From: Begonia masoniana
Taxonomy: Eukaryota; Streptophyta; Magnoliopsida; Cucurbitales; Begoniaceae
Direction of reading: 5' to 3'
NCBI GenBank assembly: GCA_022432975.1
Contig: CM039502.1
Location: 70,462,848-70,526,847 of the forward strand
Length of the DNA stretch: 64,000 nt
In this document: positions 10,974-24,233 of the stretch, piece by piece
How the letters are laid out: the number at the start of each line of letters is the position of its first letter
How positions within the stretch are numbered: position 1 is the stretch's first letter
The notes under the pieces: generated by a model
The model's database searches: none
What the model was told of the DNA's origin: nothing
The model's input: only the letters and a program-made list of their open reading frames with translations
Translations under genes and position numbers: made by a program

Positions 10974-12322
10974 GGTGGAGAAGAAGGAGGACTTGATGGA
11001 AGTGGTGGAGGTTCAAGTGAAGAGGTTGGAGGGGCCAGCATAGTTGGAGGTGGAAAAGAGGGAACAGAGTTGCTTGGGGCAGCTGAAGGAGAAGAATGTC
11101 TCGGAGGAGGTGGAGGAGGAGCAAGTAATAATGGTGGAGACGGTGGTGGAGCAGGCAGAGAGAGCAGCAAAGGTGCAGGTGGAGGAGAAGAAGGAAGGGG
11201 TGCAAAGGAGGGAGCTGAGAGTGCCTAAAAAATATAGGCTGGAGAGGTTGTTGCAGGATATCTTGGCACTTGAGGAGAAAGATGGGAGCGAGAAGCTTGA
11301 GAGTGAGAAGGGGAATTATCAAAGGCTGGGATTTCAGACTCATCCCCTCCTTCTTGAACTGATTCCTCAGGCAGGAGAAGCTTCCTCTTCCCCTTTTTAA
11401 CAGCAGGTACCCTAGAAGCCTTCTTCTTAGGCTCATCCAAGAAGTATTCTCCCTTTCTGTTCCTTTTTATCCTCATCATTTTCAATGTTGAAGCAGAATA
11501 GTAGCTTGAAGGTTGAAGCTGAAAGGGATCATCGTCCTCTGGAAATTCTACCTCAAATTTCCAAAAAATCTTCATAAGAAGTAGGTTGTATGGAAGAGAA
11601 GTAGACCTGCCGGAAATACTCTAAATCATTCGTTTTAAAACAACATATCCTATGTTGAAAGGAGTCTTGTTTTAGATTGCCATCATGACAAATAGTTCCA
11701 TTGTACTCACTTCATCATAATGACCGTTCTTAGGAATGATATTATATCCTATCATTTGGTGAAATAGCCGATCCCTTATATTGAGATGTTTGCTCTTCAA
11801 AGGAGTAGGGATATTGTTCGGATCAAGAGCAATAGTCTGTAAGAACAGACGACCCTTAGTAGAAATAAGATCAAGGGGCGTAGACCCTGTGTCATAAAAT
11901 GTGGCTTCGTTGTCCAACTGGGGGCTCTCAAGAATTTCATTGATGGCTTGAGAGGTTAAAACTATGCGTTTTCCATACACATAGCTTGAAATAGCTGAAA
12001 GGTCAGAAGCATGGCCCAGATTGGCATAGAACATTCTAATAGCAATCGGGTAGTAAAAGGAATCAACATCAAATAAACTAACTAAGCCTATGTGCGACAG
12101 AGGTCCAACTAAATCTAATCCTGCTAATTCATCAGGAACCAAACCCCGATCGGGAATCAATGATTTAAGTTTGAAGTCATTGTGATACCTCTCTTCTGCA
12201 TATTGAGTGAGGAAATAGTGAGTTGGCCATTGTGTAGCCCGAGGCAGTTCTCGCGGCTGATGGGTGGTGGTCTTGGCCTTCTTAGTAGCGGGTTCCTTAC
12301 CAGCTCTAGAGGAGGATGCCAT
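10974..12322 (-). pseudogene. SIRE copy 2 extra ORF, N-terminal and proline-rich parts
   Basis: ATG at 12322 gives MASSSRAGKEP, as in copy 1. The first open stretch (to 11672) holds the conserved globular part: PRELPRATQWPTHYFLT, VDSFYYPIAIRMFYANLG, SSYVYGKRIV and LKSKHLNIRDRLFHQMIGYN. From memory this resembles the region annotated in plants as 'putative plant transposon protein'. A frameshift or deletion near 11600-11670 precedes a basic segment (11575-11225), then a Pro/Ser-rich linker to 10974 where the LTR insertion begins. No signal peptide or membrane segment is visible, so an envelope role is not supported. Position after pol matches the env-like slot of Sireviruses. Confidence 0.75.
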
Positions 12323-12649
12323 TGAATCGATTGAAGAACTGACAGAGCGAAAACGCGAAGAATAGAAGGGTTTTGGAAAGGGGAAAAACGTCTGTCAGAG
12401 CAGAAGCAAGTGAAAGAGCGCGAAAGATGAAGCGTCTTTGTAAAGAAAAAAATTTAAATGAAATAGGGCATCGCCCGATTAGAGAAAGACAAACGTGAAA
12501 GTCGGAGATCACCTGATGGATTGCACGTGTCCTCAGATTAAAGACAACATCATCCGATGCAAAAACATCTTCCGGAAACAGGATGATGCATATCGTCCGA
12601 TGAATAGTAAATAGTGGGCGATGTGAATATCAAAGGCAGGGAAAGAAGA
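12323..12649 (-). promoter_or_regulatory. SIRE copy 2 pol-to-extra-ORF spacer with LTR-like motifs
   Basis: Holds, on the minus strand, several of the TCGGATGATG-type motifs otherwise found in the LTR (12525-12620), plus a CACGTG G-box core at 12534-12539. The matching spacer of copy 1 (47350-47729) has the same combination, including a CACGTG core. I infer a possible internal promoter for the extra ORF; no TATA box was fixed. Confidence 0.4.
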
Positions 12650-13400
12650 AAAACTTAACTCTTCTCACACCTAATAAGGCCTAATCTTATCCTTATACCA
12701 CAAAAGGTTTTCTCATCCAAAGGCTTAGTAAAGATGTCGGCCAATTGATCTACAGAATTTACAAAATCAAAAGAGAAATCACCTCCTTAATCATGAACTC
12801 TAACCAAGTGAAGTCTAACCACGATGAACTTGGTTTTAGAATTCTATAAGGAATTTGAGTAAAAATTGATGAGATTCATCTAACTAAATTCTCCTCAGTG
12901 ATCTTAGCTAAGGTGTCCATACCTATGTGACCTAGCCTTCTAAGCTAAGTCCAATTATCATTGGAAGTAATAATGGCACTAATATTCTTTAACAACATGA
13001 TCAGAATCATTCAGATACAAAATAAAAACATTTTATTTCCTTTCTCCCTTAAACAGAAAATTGCTATTCGAAATCTCTTAAATCCCACAATTGACTTATA
13101 CAAAGAGGATTATCTTTTAACCATTCTAACAGCAAAAACAAATGATTTCAATAGTAGGGTTGGCAGGATTACCTTTGTAGCCAATACCAGCAATATTACA
13201 CTTTTGGTTTTCCTTTCTTTCTATTGGCAACTGCTAGCATTGTTGAGTCTCCCATCATATGTCTTGAACAACCACTGTCGAGATAACATTGATTTTTTCG
13301 GGGAGAACAGTCAACCTGCAAAACAGAAATCAAGTGTTCTTCTTTGGTACCTAAACCTTTTGGATCCAAGAGTTAGTTTTGGTTCCTTTAGGAACCCACT
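12650..13400 (-). pseudogene. SIRE copy 2 pol remnant with large internal deletion
   Basis: Minus strand: decayed protease region (13400 to about 12965) leads to LGHIGMDTLAKIT of the integrase pre-domain (about 12900-12945). Directly after that comes the RNase H tail (VDQLADIFTKPLDEKTF, about 12690-12745). The integrase core, reverse transcriptase and most of RNase H present in copy 1 are missing, a loss of more than 2 kb. An open frame on the plus strand (12961-13416) is only a shadow. This element could not encode its own replication. Confidence 0.75.
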
Positions 13401-13401
13401 G

Positions 13402-15063
13402 TTATTTGTCACCTGATTTCTTATTTGATTTCAAGGGACATTCATATGATTTATGTCCGATCTCATTACAAGCATGGCAGGTAGTTGGTTTAACAAAGAA
13501 GTTCTTAAATGCTTTCTTTTTATTAAATTTATCATAACCTAAACCTGCTTTATCAAAGGTAGCTCTCTGATTTCCTATCAGCATGTTTAGGTTCTTTGTA
13601 CCATTTGTGAACTTAAGTACGATATAATTCAAATCCTCATTTTTACTTTTAAGAGTAGCTATCTCCTTTTCATGTGAGTCAACTTCTTTTGCATGCTTTT
13701 CTACTAAACCTGCATTGTCCTTTTTCAGTAGATTGTATTTAGTTTTTAGCATCCCAAATTGCTTTACTAGATCATTAAAAGCATCAATTAAGTCTCCATC
13801 TTCATCAGCTTCACTATCACTAGAAGAAATGCTTACCTCATTATCGTGTGCCATGAAGCAGAGGTTGGCAACTTCCTCAACTTCTGAAGATGACTCACTT
13901 TCACTGTCATCCCATGTGGCCTTCATCGCCTTTTTCTTGAATTTATTGGGGCCTTTCTTTGCTTGAGGACATTCGGCCTTGATATGTCCTGGCTTCCCAC
14001 ATTCGTAGCAGGTAATTTCTTCCTCCTTTTGAGATTTCTCAAACTTTGGAAATGCAGCGATTAGTCGCCGCTTCGTTTTTCCTCTGCTTTCCGGTTTTGC
14101 CCTCCCAGGTTTGATAAATGTTTTAATTATTTTTATTAATTGTTTTTAAATAGTTTTAAGTTATAAATGATTTTGTTTTAAATGGTTTACAACGTTGACT
14201 TTAATTCCGAATGGATTTCCGCTTAAAGTGTAGAAATAAAATGAAAAATTTATACGGGTAAAATGGGTACAGTATTAGGGGTGTTACAGGAAATCTTCTT
14301 TCATGCATCCTTTTTCTCTGGAGAAATTTTCTAAATCTCCTAGAGATGAAAGCGATCTCATCGACATCTTCTTCTTGTTCAGATTCCTCAGGCCTCCTAG
14401 AAGATGCTTTGAGAGCAATGTCTTTTTCTTTTGGTGACCCCCTTTTCGTTAAGCTCCTCCTTTTCATTTGCTCTCATGGTGATCTCATGTGTCATGAGAG
14501 AGCCAATGAGTTCTTCAAGCTTGAGGATCTTGAGATCTCGGGCCTCTTGTATGGCAGTCACTTTCGGTTGCCAGGTTCTTGGTAGACACCGAAGGATCTT
14601 TCTTACTAATTCTTCACCTGAATAAATCTTACCCAGCACTTTTAAACCATTAATAATATTAGTAAAACGTGTAAACATAGAGTTAATAGTTTCCTCTTTT
14701 TCCATAGTGAATAATTCGTACTCATGAACTAACATACTCATTTTACTCTCCTTAACTTGATTAGTTCCGTCATGAGTTATCTCAAGCAGTCTCCATATCT
14801 CATATGCACTATCACATCCTTGTACCCTATTAAATTCATCTCTATTTAGTGCACAATAAATGGTATTAATTGCTGTAGCATTTATGCTCAAATTTTTCTT
14901 GTCAGATTCGGTTAGTTCATTAGCCAGTTTCGGGATACTTGCCCCACTAACAGTTTTCATGGCTTTAAATGGACCATTCTCTATAATGTTCCATATATCA
15001 TAGTCCATAGCCTGAACAAAGATTTTCATCCTAGACTTCCAATAAACATAATCATTCCATCAA
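13402..15063 (-). pseudogene. SIRE copy 2 gag, interrupted by a solo LTR
   Basis: 15029 down to 14397 encodes a SIRE Gag domain ([64 protein letters not shown]). A frameshift near 14440 leads into the Lys/Glu-rich linker. A solo LTR (14053-14288) then interrupts it. Beyond it lie two CCHC knuckles, about 13967-14009 and CHACNEIGHKSYEC at about 13438-13479, separated by an acidic coiled-coil region (LKSKNEDLNYIVLKF). The residues upstream of 15063 are replaced by AT repeat, so the gag start is absent. Confidence 0.85.
14053..14288 (-). mobile_element. Solo gypsy-type LTR in SIRE gag
   Basis: 236 bp with TG...CA ends and a perfect 5-bp target-site duplication, GGAAA, at 14048-14052 and 14289-14293. 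Read on the minus strand it starts TGTAACACCCCTAATACTGT, homologous to the LTR start at 8999. No internal domain is present, so it fits LTR-LTR recombination, or a very short LTR family. Confidence 0.85.
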
Positions 15064-16141
<1,078 letters not shown>

Positions 16142-16187
16142 AAATCACAAGTAGGATAATAGTTTCAAGATATCCGCTTAGACAATA

Positions 16188-16569
16188 TTCAGAACGACTT
16201 AGCTTTTTGTCGTTTACCCATCGGATGAAGTAATTCAGAACGACTTAGCTTTTTGTCGTTTACCCATCGGATGAAGTAATTCAGAACGACTTAGCTTTTT
16301 GTCGTTTACCCATCGGATGAAGTAATTCAGAACGACTTAGCTTTTTGTCGTTTACCCATCGGATGAAGTAATTCAGAACGACTTAGCTTTTTGTCGTTTA
16401 CCCATCGGATGAAGTAATTCAGAACGACTTAGCTTTTTGTCGTTTACCCATCGGATGAAGTAATTCAGAACGACTTAGCTTTTTGTCGTTTACCCATCGG
16501 ATGAAGTAATTCAGAACGACTTAGCTTTTTGTCGTTTACCCATCGGATGAAGTAATTCAGAACGACTTA
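16188..16569. repeat. 46-bp satellite, array 1 (about 8 copies)
   Basis: About 8.3 head-to-tail copies of a 46-bp unit containing CAGAACGACTTAGC, TTTTTGTCGTTTACC and CATCGGATGAAGTAATT. Copies appear identical. It begins after 48 bp of unplaced sequence and joins LTR sequence (matching 6644 onward) abruptly at 16570. The matching 318 bp of the other LTR end (6326-6643) are missing here. Confidence 0.92.
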
Positions 16570-19500
16570 CACTTTGATTGAACTTCAACGGTTATCAATC
16601 ACAGCCTTTACAGTATGAATACAGTAAGTACACGGCTACAATCTCTCAACAGATAAAACTCAAGTAAAGTAGAGAGAGGTGTAGAAAATTGCAGAGTATT
16701 TTCTCAGTGTTCTGCTCTGTTAGGGCTAAAGAATGATTTTTGCAAAAGTTGTTCCTTCGTGCACTAACCTTGGCTTAAATACTCTGTATGCTGATCGGCT
16801 CTTGACTTCAATGCTCCTTATCCAATAATGGAAACTTTGTTACCGTTAGAGCAGCAACCGTACAATTTCAGTAGCCATTGCCGTCTGTAGTTGCAAATCG
16901 CCCGACGCCATTAACGCTCTGGAATTTATTTCTGGACGACGTACACTGTAGCTTCGCGGTATATTTAAACGGGCGGAAGATGTTCATCGGCAGATGTAAC
17001 TAAATAAACCTGGACCGCGATCGAAGAATATAGCTTTACAATGCTTGAGACCGGTTTTGGTTGATGTATCTTTAAAAACTGAAACCGCTTTCAGAAGATG
17101 TAACTTTGAAATGCTTGATCCGCTTTCGGTGGATTCATTGCTGAAGTCTTCCGAAATCACTGTACATCGGATGATGTGATTCTGAATGACTCCGCCTTTG
17201 TCGTTAGCGATCGATTGAAGCTATTCAGAACGACTTAGCTTTTTGTCGTTTACCCATCGGATGAAGTAATTCAGAACGACTTAGCTTTTTGTCGTTTACC
17301 CATCGGATGAAGTAATTCAGAACGACTTAGCTTTTTGTCGTTTACCCATCGGATGAAGTAATTCAGAACGACTTAGCTTTTTGTCGTTTACCCATCGGAT
17401 GAAGTAATTCAGAACGACTTAGCTTTTTGTCGTTTACCCATCGGATGAAGTAATTCAGAACGACTTAGCTTTTTGTCGTTTACCCATCGGATGAAGTAAT
17501 TCAGAACGACTTAGCTTTTTGTCGTTTACCCATCGGATGAAGTAATTCAGAACGACTTAGCTTTTTGTCGTTTACCCATCGGATGAAGTAATTCAGAACG
17601 ACTTAGCTTTTTGTCGTTTACCCATCGGATGAAGTAATTCAGAACGACTTAGCTTTTTGTCGTTTACCCATCGGATGAAGTAATTCAGAACGACTTAGCT
17701 TTTTGTCGTTTACCCATCGGATGAAGTAATTCAGAACGACTTAGCTTTTTGTCGTTTACCCATCGGATGAAGTAATTCAGAACGACTTAGCTTTTTGTCG
17801 TTTACCCATCGGATGAAGTAATTCAGAACGACTTAGCTTTTTGTCGTTTACCCATCGGATGAAGTAATTCAGAACGACTTAGCTTTTTGTCGTTTACCCA
17901 TCGGATGAAGTAATTCAGAACGACTTAGCTTTTTGTCGTTTACCCATCGGATGAAGTAATTCAGAACGACTTAGCTTTTTGTCGTTTACCCATCGGATGA
18001 AGTAATTCAGAACGACTTAGCTTTTTGTCGTTTACCCATCGGATGAAGTAATTCAGAACGACTTAGCTTTTTGTCGTTTACCCATCGGATGAAGTAATTC
18101 AGAACGACTTAGCTTTTTGTCGTTTACCCATCGGATGAAGTAATTCAGAACGACTTAGCTTTTTGTCGTTTACCCATCGGATGAAGTAATTCAGAACGAC
18201 TTAGCTTTTTGTCGTTTACCCATCGGATGAAGTAATTCAGAACGACTTAGCTTTTTGTCGTTTACCCATCGGATGAAGTAATTCAGAACGACTTAGCTTT
18301 TTGTCGTTTACCCATCGGATGAAGTAATTCAGAACGACTTAGCTTTTTGTCGTTTACCCATCGGATGAAGTAATTCAGAACGACTTAGCTTTTTGTCGTT
18401 TACCCATCGGATGAAGTAATTCAGAACGACTTAGCTTTTTGTCGTTTACCCATCGGATGAAGTAATTCAGAACGACTTAGCTTTTTGTCGTTTACCCATC
18501 GGATGAAGTAATTCAGAACGACTTAGCTTTTTGTCGTTTACCCATCGGATGAAGTAATTCAGAACGACTTAGCTTTTTGTCGTTTACCCATCGGATGAAG
18601 TAATTCAGAACGACTTAGCTTTTTGTCGTTTACCCATCGGATGAAGTAATTCAGAACGACTTAGCTTTTTGTCGTTTACCCATCGGATGAAGTAATTCAG
18701 AACGACTTAGCTTTTTGTCGTTTACCCATCGGATGAAGTAATTCAGAACGACTTAGCTTTTTGTCGTTTACCCATCGGATGAAGTAATTCAGAACGACTT
18801 AGCTTTTTGTCGTTTACCCATCGGATGAAGTAATTCAGAACGACTTAGCTTTTTGTCGTTTACCCATCGGATGAAGTAATTCAGAACGACTTAGCTTTTT
18901 GTCGTTTACCCATCGGATGAAGTAATTCAGAACGACTTAGCTTTTTGTCGTTTACCCATCGGATGAAGTAATTCAGAACGACTTAGCTTTTTGTCGTTTA
19001 CCCATCGGATGAAGTAATTCAGAACGACTTAGCTTTTTGTCGTTTACCCATCGGATGAAGTAATTCAGAACGACTTAGCTTTTTGTCGTTTACCCATCGG
19101 ATGAAGTAATTCAGAACGACTTAGCTTTTTGTCGTTTACCCATCGGATGAAGTAATTCAGAACGACTTAGCTTTTTGTCGTTTACCCATCGGATGAAGTA
19201 ATTCAGAACGACTTAGCTTTTTGTCGTTTACCCATCGGATGAAGTAATTCAGAACGACTTAGCTTTTTGTCGTTTACCCATCGGATGAAGTAATTCAGAA
19301 CGACTTAGCTTTTTGTCGTTTACCCATCGGATGAAGTAATTCAGAACGACTTAGCTTTTTGTCGTTTACCCATCGGATGAAGTAATTCAGAACGACTTAG
19401 CTTTTTGTCGTTTACCCATCGGATGAAGTAATTCAGAACGACTTAGCTTTTTGTCGTTTACCCATCGGATGAAGTAATTCAGAACGACTTAGCTTTTTGT

Positions 19501-20204
19501 CGTTTACCCATCGGATGAAGTAATTCAGAACGACTTAGCTTTTTGTCGTTTACCCATCGGATGAAGTAATTCAGAACGACTTAGCTTTTTGTCGTTTACC
19601 CATCGGATGAAGTAATTCAGAACGACTTAGCTTTTTGTCGTTTACCCATCGGATGAAGTAATTCAGAACGACTTAGCTTTTTGTCGTTTACCCATCGGAT
19701 GAAGTAATTCAGAACGACTTAGCAGAACGACTTAGCTTTTTGTCGTTTACCCATCGGATGAAGTAATTCAGAACGACTTAGCTTTTTGTCGTTTACCCAT
19801 CGGATGAAGTAATTCAGAACGACTTAGACCCATCGGATGAAGCAATTTTTAAAAACGACTTCGGTTTTGTCGTTTTCCCATCGGATGATGCAGTCTCTGA
19901 ACGACTTCGATTTTTGTCGTTTTCCTATTGGATGATGCAGTTCTTTTCTTCAACCGGTGGATATCTAAAATTGTTCTGCTAACAGTGGATATGAAATTCT
20001 CAGCTCTGTTTAACTATCACACCTAGAACACTTAACCAGATTCATTAGATAACAAAAATACCCCTTTTAAGAGTATTTCCTACTGATTAAAATCTCATGC
20101 ATAATTTAATATTCTCATTTAATAACATAATCAAATTACAATGTTAACTATACAAACACACCATCAAAAACATATTTGTGACTTAAACACTCAATAAGTC
20201 AACA
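16570..20204 (-). repeat. 5' LTR of SIRE copy 2, satellite-expanded and end-truncated
   Basis: Aligns with 6644-7796 of the 3' LTR on both sides of array 2: 16570-17223 matches 6644-7283 and 19827-20204 matches about 7420-7796. Outer terminus is TCAACA (minus: TGTTGA) next to the AAGAC duplication. In place of three 46-bp units it carries about 57. Confidence 0.88.
17224..19826. repeat. 46-bp satellite, array 2 (about 57 copies)
   Basis: About 2.6 kb of the 46-bp unit, apparently without substitutions apart from one junction slip near 19723 where a partial unit is joined. Each unit has a short dyad, AACGAC and GTCGTT around a T-rich loop, plus the CATCGGATGA core. It lies exactly where the partner LTR has its three units (7283-7430). 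Confidence 0.95.
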
Positions 20205-20209
20205 AAGAC

Positions 20210-21240
20210 TACTTCTGACCATTTTGTTTTTTATAAAGAAATTCTCTTACAATGATTTTGTGATTCTCTTGTTGTGCATCGATGACATGTTGATTGTTGC
20301 ACATGATGCTGCTAAGATAGAGAAGTTGAAGAAAGAGCTTAGTAAATCTTTTTCCATGAAGAATTTAGGTCCGGCTAAAAATATTCTTGGCATGAAAATT
20401 GTTCGTGACAGAAAGAAGAACAAACTGTGGTTGTCTCAAGAGAGGTACAAAGAGAAAGTTCTTGGAGATTTAACATAAGCAGTGCGAAGTCTGTTGTCTC
20501 CACTTACAGGTTATTTTAAGTTGAGCGCCAAACAATATTTTACATGTGAGAATGAGAAATAGAAGATGAAGAAAGTGCCTTATGCATCCGTAGTGGGTAG
20601 CTTAATGCATGTCATGGTGTGTACAAGGCCAGATATTGCTCATGTAGTTAGCACTGTTAGTTGTTTTCTTTCTAATTATGAAAAAGAGCATTAGGCAACA
20701 ATAAAATGAATTTTTAGGTATCTCAGAGGTACTTCTAGAGTGTTTTTGTGCTTTGAAAATGGTAAGTCTGTGGTGGATGGTTTTACATATGCAAATATGA
20801 GTGACGACATGGACTCATTGAAGTCTACATTGGAGTATTTGGTTACTTTTGCAGAGGGAGCTGTTTCATGGAAATCTAAACTGCAGGATTGTGTTGCTTT
20901 GTCAACTACAGAGGCTGAGTATATTGCAAATACAGAATCTGGTAAAGAAGTCTTGTGGATGAAAAAATTCTTACAAGATTTGAGTCATGAGCAAGATAAA
21001 TTAGTTTTATATTGTGATAATCAGAGTGCAATTTATCTTAGTAAGAACTCCACTTTTCACTCACGTACGGAACACATTGATATGAGATATCATTGAATTT
21101 GTGAAGTGTTAGAATCGAAGATGCTACAACTCGAGAAGATCCATACCAGTGAAAATGGATCAGACATGATGATAAAAACCTTGCCCAAAGAGAAACTTAT
21201 GACTTGTAGGCAAAAAGCGGGCATGTTAGATCTTGATATA
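20210..21240 (+). pseudogene. Tork-lineage copia pol, copy 2, 3' part (RT end and RNase H)
   Basis: Resumes the reverse transcriptase cut at 6325: CIDDMLIVAHDAAK (YVDD motif changed to CIDD) near 20275, NLGPAKNILGMKIVRDR, then after stops VPYASVVGSLM and RPDIAHVV. RNase H covers about 20740-21096 with VSWKSKLQDCVALSTTEAEY and YCDNQSAIYLSKNSTF. Stops at 20694 (TAG), 20708 (TGA) and 21094 (TGA) each stand where this family has Trp. Not functional. Confidence 0.88.
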
Positions 21241-21258
21241 TGAGCCGAGAAGGAGATT

Positions 21259-21916
21259 TGTTGGTCTTGACCAATATTTTGGGCTGATACTATAAAAGAC
21301 TTTGTGCCAAAACAAACCCTAGAAAGTGATAACAAAAGAATTAGAGGAGAAGAGAGAAGCAAAAAGGATTTTTGGATTTTTCAAGAGCAGCTGGAGCAGA
21401 ATTATGTTTTTTCTAGTTTCAACCGTTAGATTGTCTTGAAACTTTGACAGTAGGTTTATGACATTCAGAGGGACATTCTGAAAAATGGAGATTATATTTT
21501 GTTCATCCTAAGACTGTCGGGTAAGGTAAAAATAGGATTGAAATTTTGTACCCTATATTTATCCTCTCTTACTTTTTGTTATCTTCCAAGATTGTTGTTT
21601 GGTCTTTGATGAAATTATTATATGCCTCTAGTTTAATAATTTAGAGAGAACTTTGGTTGTACCCATTATTTATGATTTAGTGGAATGTGTGATTAAGTGG
21701 CCTACGGGTCTCATAGTTTGTTACTCTTTGTTTTGAGAATTTTCCACGCTAAAAATTGATATTGCAAATCTCGTTATTTTTTAGGTGATCTATTATCGCT
21801 TATTGCTATTGGTAAATTTACTTTGTCTATTTAATTACACAAAAAGAGAAAAATATATTTTATTCTGTTGTGCATTCTCGGTGTCGAGAGTTGATATTTG
21901 TCTTTTTTTCTCAACA
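21259..21916 (+). mobile_element. 3' LTR of Tork copy 2
   Basis: 658 bp starting TGTTGGTCTTGACC after a purine tract (GAGAAGGAGAT) and ending CTCAACA. The middle matches the Tork copy 3 LTR: TTTAGAGAGAACTTTGG here against CTAGAGAGAACCTTTGATTG there, and TTCCACGCTAAAAATTG against TTCCACACTAAAAATTG. Confidence 0.8.
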
Positions 21917-22111
21917 ATAACTACAATAATACACAATTGAACATAGCTTTAGCATTCATAGTTTTTGTAATAATCACATATAAATCAGACCTCAAATCAC
22001 TTCGACATCATCCCATACATTCATGCTTCAAATACAAACAGAAGTGGGAAGAGAATACTACCAACAACTAAATGAAAACTGAGTGTGGAGTGCCTTCTTA
22101 TATTAGATCAT

Positions 22112-24233
22112 CTACTTCTGCCCTTTCTTCCATAAATCTCCCATCTTTTTTAACATATTGGCATTTTTCTTCTTCGGCGAATCATTGTCAAGTTCGTTTG
22201 CATAGACCAAAGGCAAGCCAAGCGAATAATTGACATCAAAGGAACTTGTCCTTTTGATTGATTTCCCATCGTTACCGTCTGATAGCATTGAAGCGGCTAG
22301 CTCGGCCGCTTTCCTCCATTGATCTAGTTGAACTTTAAGCCTTCTCAACTCGGATTCCATTTCTAAATTTGCAGCCTGAGCAGCATCGAGCTGATTGGTC
22401 ACTTGAGCTTTGATTATATTCCTTTCGATCTCCTCCTTCATTTTCATCTTCAACATTTCATTTTTCTCGATTACATCCTGCAACTCTGTCTCCTTGTCTA
22501 CCAGTATTGCCTTCAATTCTTCGACATCAACCTGTAATTCCTTGGTAAGATCAGATTCACCATCGTTTGCTTGAGGAGTTTCCTTATCTAAAAATTGTGC
22601 TATTTGGGCCGTTGCTTTGGCCAGCTCATCCTCTAACTCAGCTTGTTTCCGGCATGATTCTGCTTTCACGAAATCGATTTCGTCATATGCGTTTCCAATT
22701 TGCAAATTATTTCGGATATATTCTTCTTGGTACCTTGACTCAGCTGCGTCTAAGGCAGATCTTAATTGGCTTGCTTCAGATCTCAGAGAGTTAAGCTCGG
22801 TTTGAAGCTCATTTATTTTCTCCAACTCTTGATTGTCCTTGGCAGGATCGACTTCTAAATTCTTGTCTGTATTATTAGCAAGATCAGCTTGGAGTTTGCT
22901 AATAACTCGCTCCAGTATTTTAACCCGATCCTTTGATTGCTCCAACTCGAATGACAAGGAGTTGACAGTCTTCACAGCTTTCGACCCGTTTGATCGTAGA
23001 TTCTCAGTCGTGTTTGCTGTTTCTAATTGCATTCGAGTTTTTCTCAATTCCTCCATAGCTCGAGCTTCAGATTCTCTGCAATCACTGAGCTCGGCCCTCA
23101 AATTTTTGACGAGGGAGAAAGTTTCTTCGAGTTTGATTCTCAAGCTATAGATCTCAGCCTGTGCGGATTCTGCATGCTTAGTCCGGGAATCCTCGGAGGC
23201 AGCTACCATCTCCAGTTGAAGCTTTAGTTTATATATTTCATTCATTGCAGATGCCAATGCAGATGAGTCCATTGAATGCTGCCTCTGCACCGCTTCGAGC
23301 TCAGATTGCCATGCTCTATCCCGATCTTGAGAAATTTTGCGTAGTTCTCGTATTCGTTCATCTTCCGAAGCTGACAGCTCGAATAAATATTGGCGAGACT
23401 CATTGAGGTCGGAAGTCACGGCCAAAAGATGCCTTTTTGTTTCTTCTGTCTCTTGCTCCGCCTGCCATTTCAATGACTCAGATTTTTTCAGCTGCTCTTT
23501 CACCTTCTTCAGTTCGTCTTGGAGTTTAGCTATCTGTGAGTCTGCGGAAGATACTCTACCTGGTCGTATCTTCTGCGGTTCAAAGAACAAACTTAATCAC
23601 ATGAAAAATTTTTGAATCACCATTCAATCCGAAAACTTAAGTTCTTGGATTGAAATTAAAATATATCATTTCTGAAAGAATCTGTAAAACTCAGTTCGAA
23701 GAAGGATTCTCCTGATAAAATTGTGATGTTATACCTCAGATGCAGGGCTAAGTGTGGATTTGTTTTCACCCGTTTTAAGAGTCCTATCGGCACGGTGGGT
23801 AGGGGTCAAAACTGACTCAGAATCAGATCCCTGCGGCTTGTGTTGACGAATAGTTCGAGGTGTACTCAAAGACTTTCTTCCAGGTACTTCCAAAGATCTA
23901 GCACTAAACCATGCACACATCAATACAAACATCAACCAAGCAGAACTAGGCATAGAAAAAACCAACGTACACCAAACGAGAACGAGAATCTCAGGCGAAT
24001 TCCCCAAGTTATCCATTCTCATTTAATATTTTTGCTCAATTCAAGACATTCTAAACATTTTTTCCTCACATATCAAATTCGAAGAACTATTAATTTGGTA
24101 AAATAAAATTTTGGAAATAGAAAAATGGACTCATACTATGCTAAAAACAAGATAAAACAGCATCCAACAAGCAGAGAGCTTTGAAAAGAAGAGAATACGA
24201 AGAAGAAACTTACTTTGGCTTGGGGGACTGCAT
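22112..24233 (-). CDS. Interactor of constitutive active ROPs (ICR/RIP) family protein
   Basis: Three coding exons on the minus strand: 24233-24214 (starts MQSPKP), 23897-23735 and 23572-22112, all with GT...AG introns and in phase, giving 547 residues. N-terminus is basic and Ser/Pro-rich ([18 protein letters not shown]), as usual in ICR proteins. Residues from about 75 to 480 are almost wholly heptad-like coiled coil ([15 protein letters not shown] onward). The conserved QWRKAA motif sits at 479-484; in Arabidopsis ICR1 this motif is required for binding active ROP GTPases. The tail [14 protein letters not shown] matches the family end. ICRs are plasma-membrane or cytoskeletal scaffolds linking ROP signalling to microtubules, exocytosis and polarity. 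Length fits ICR2/ICR3 (roughly 560-580 residues). Coding frame is intact, so this is a live gene. Which paralogue it is cannot be settled here. A longer frame starting in the second intron (23590) is not the true start. Confidence 0.93.

Noticed and set aside
10705..11436. 243-codon minus frame rich in Leu and Pro
   Set aside because: It spans the junction between Cassandra LTR and the SIRE extra ORF and reads the Pro-rich linker in a wrong frame.
12961..13416. 151-codon plus frame
   Set aside because: Antisense shadow of the decayed SIRE protease region.
17224..19826. CRISPR array (regular 46-bp period)
   Set aside because: There are no variable spacers; the whole 46-bp unit repeats. It lies in a plant LTR and is a tandem satellite.
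22567..23615. Plus-strand frames across the ICR gene
   Set aside because: Shadows of the intact minus-strand ICR coding exon.
23729..24022. ICR start at 24022 (97-codon frame)
   Set aside because: Its first part is intron; a donor at 24213 and an acceptor at 23898 join the MQSPKP exon in phase and give the family N-terminus.
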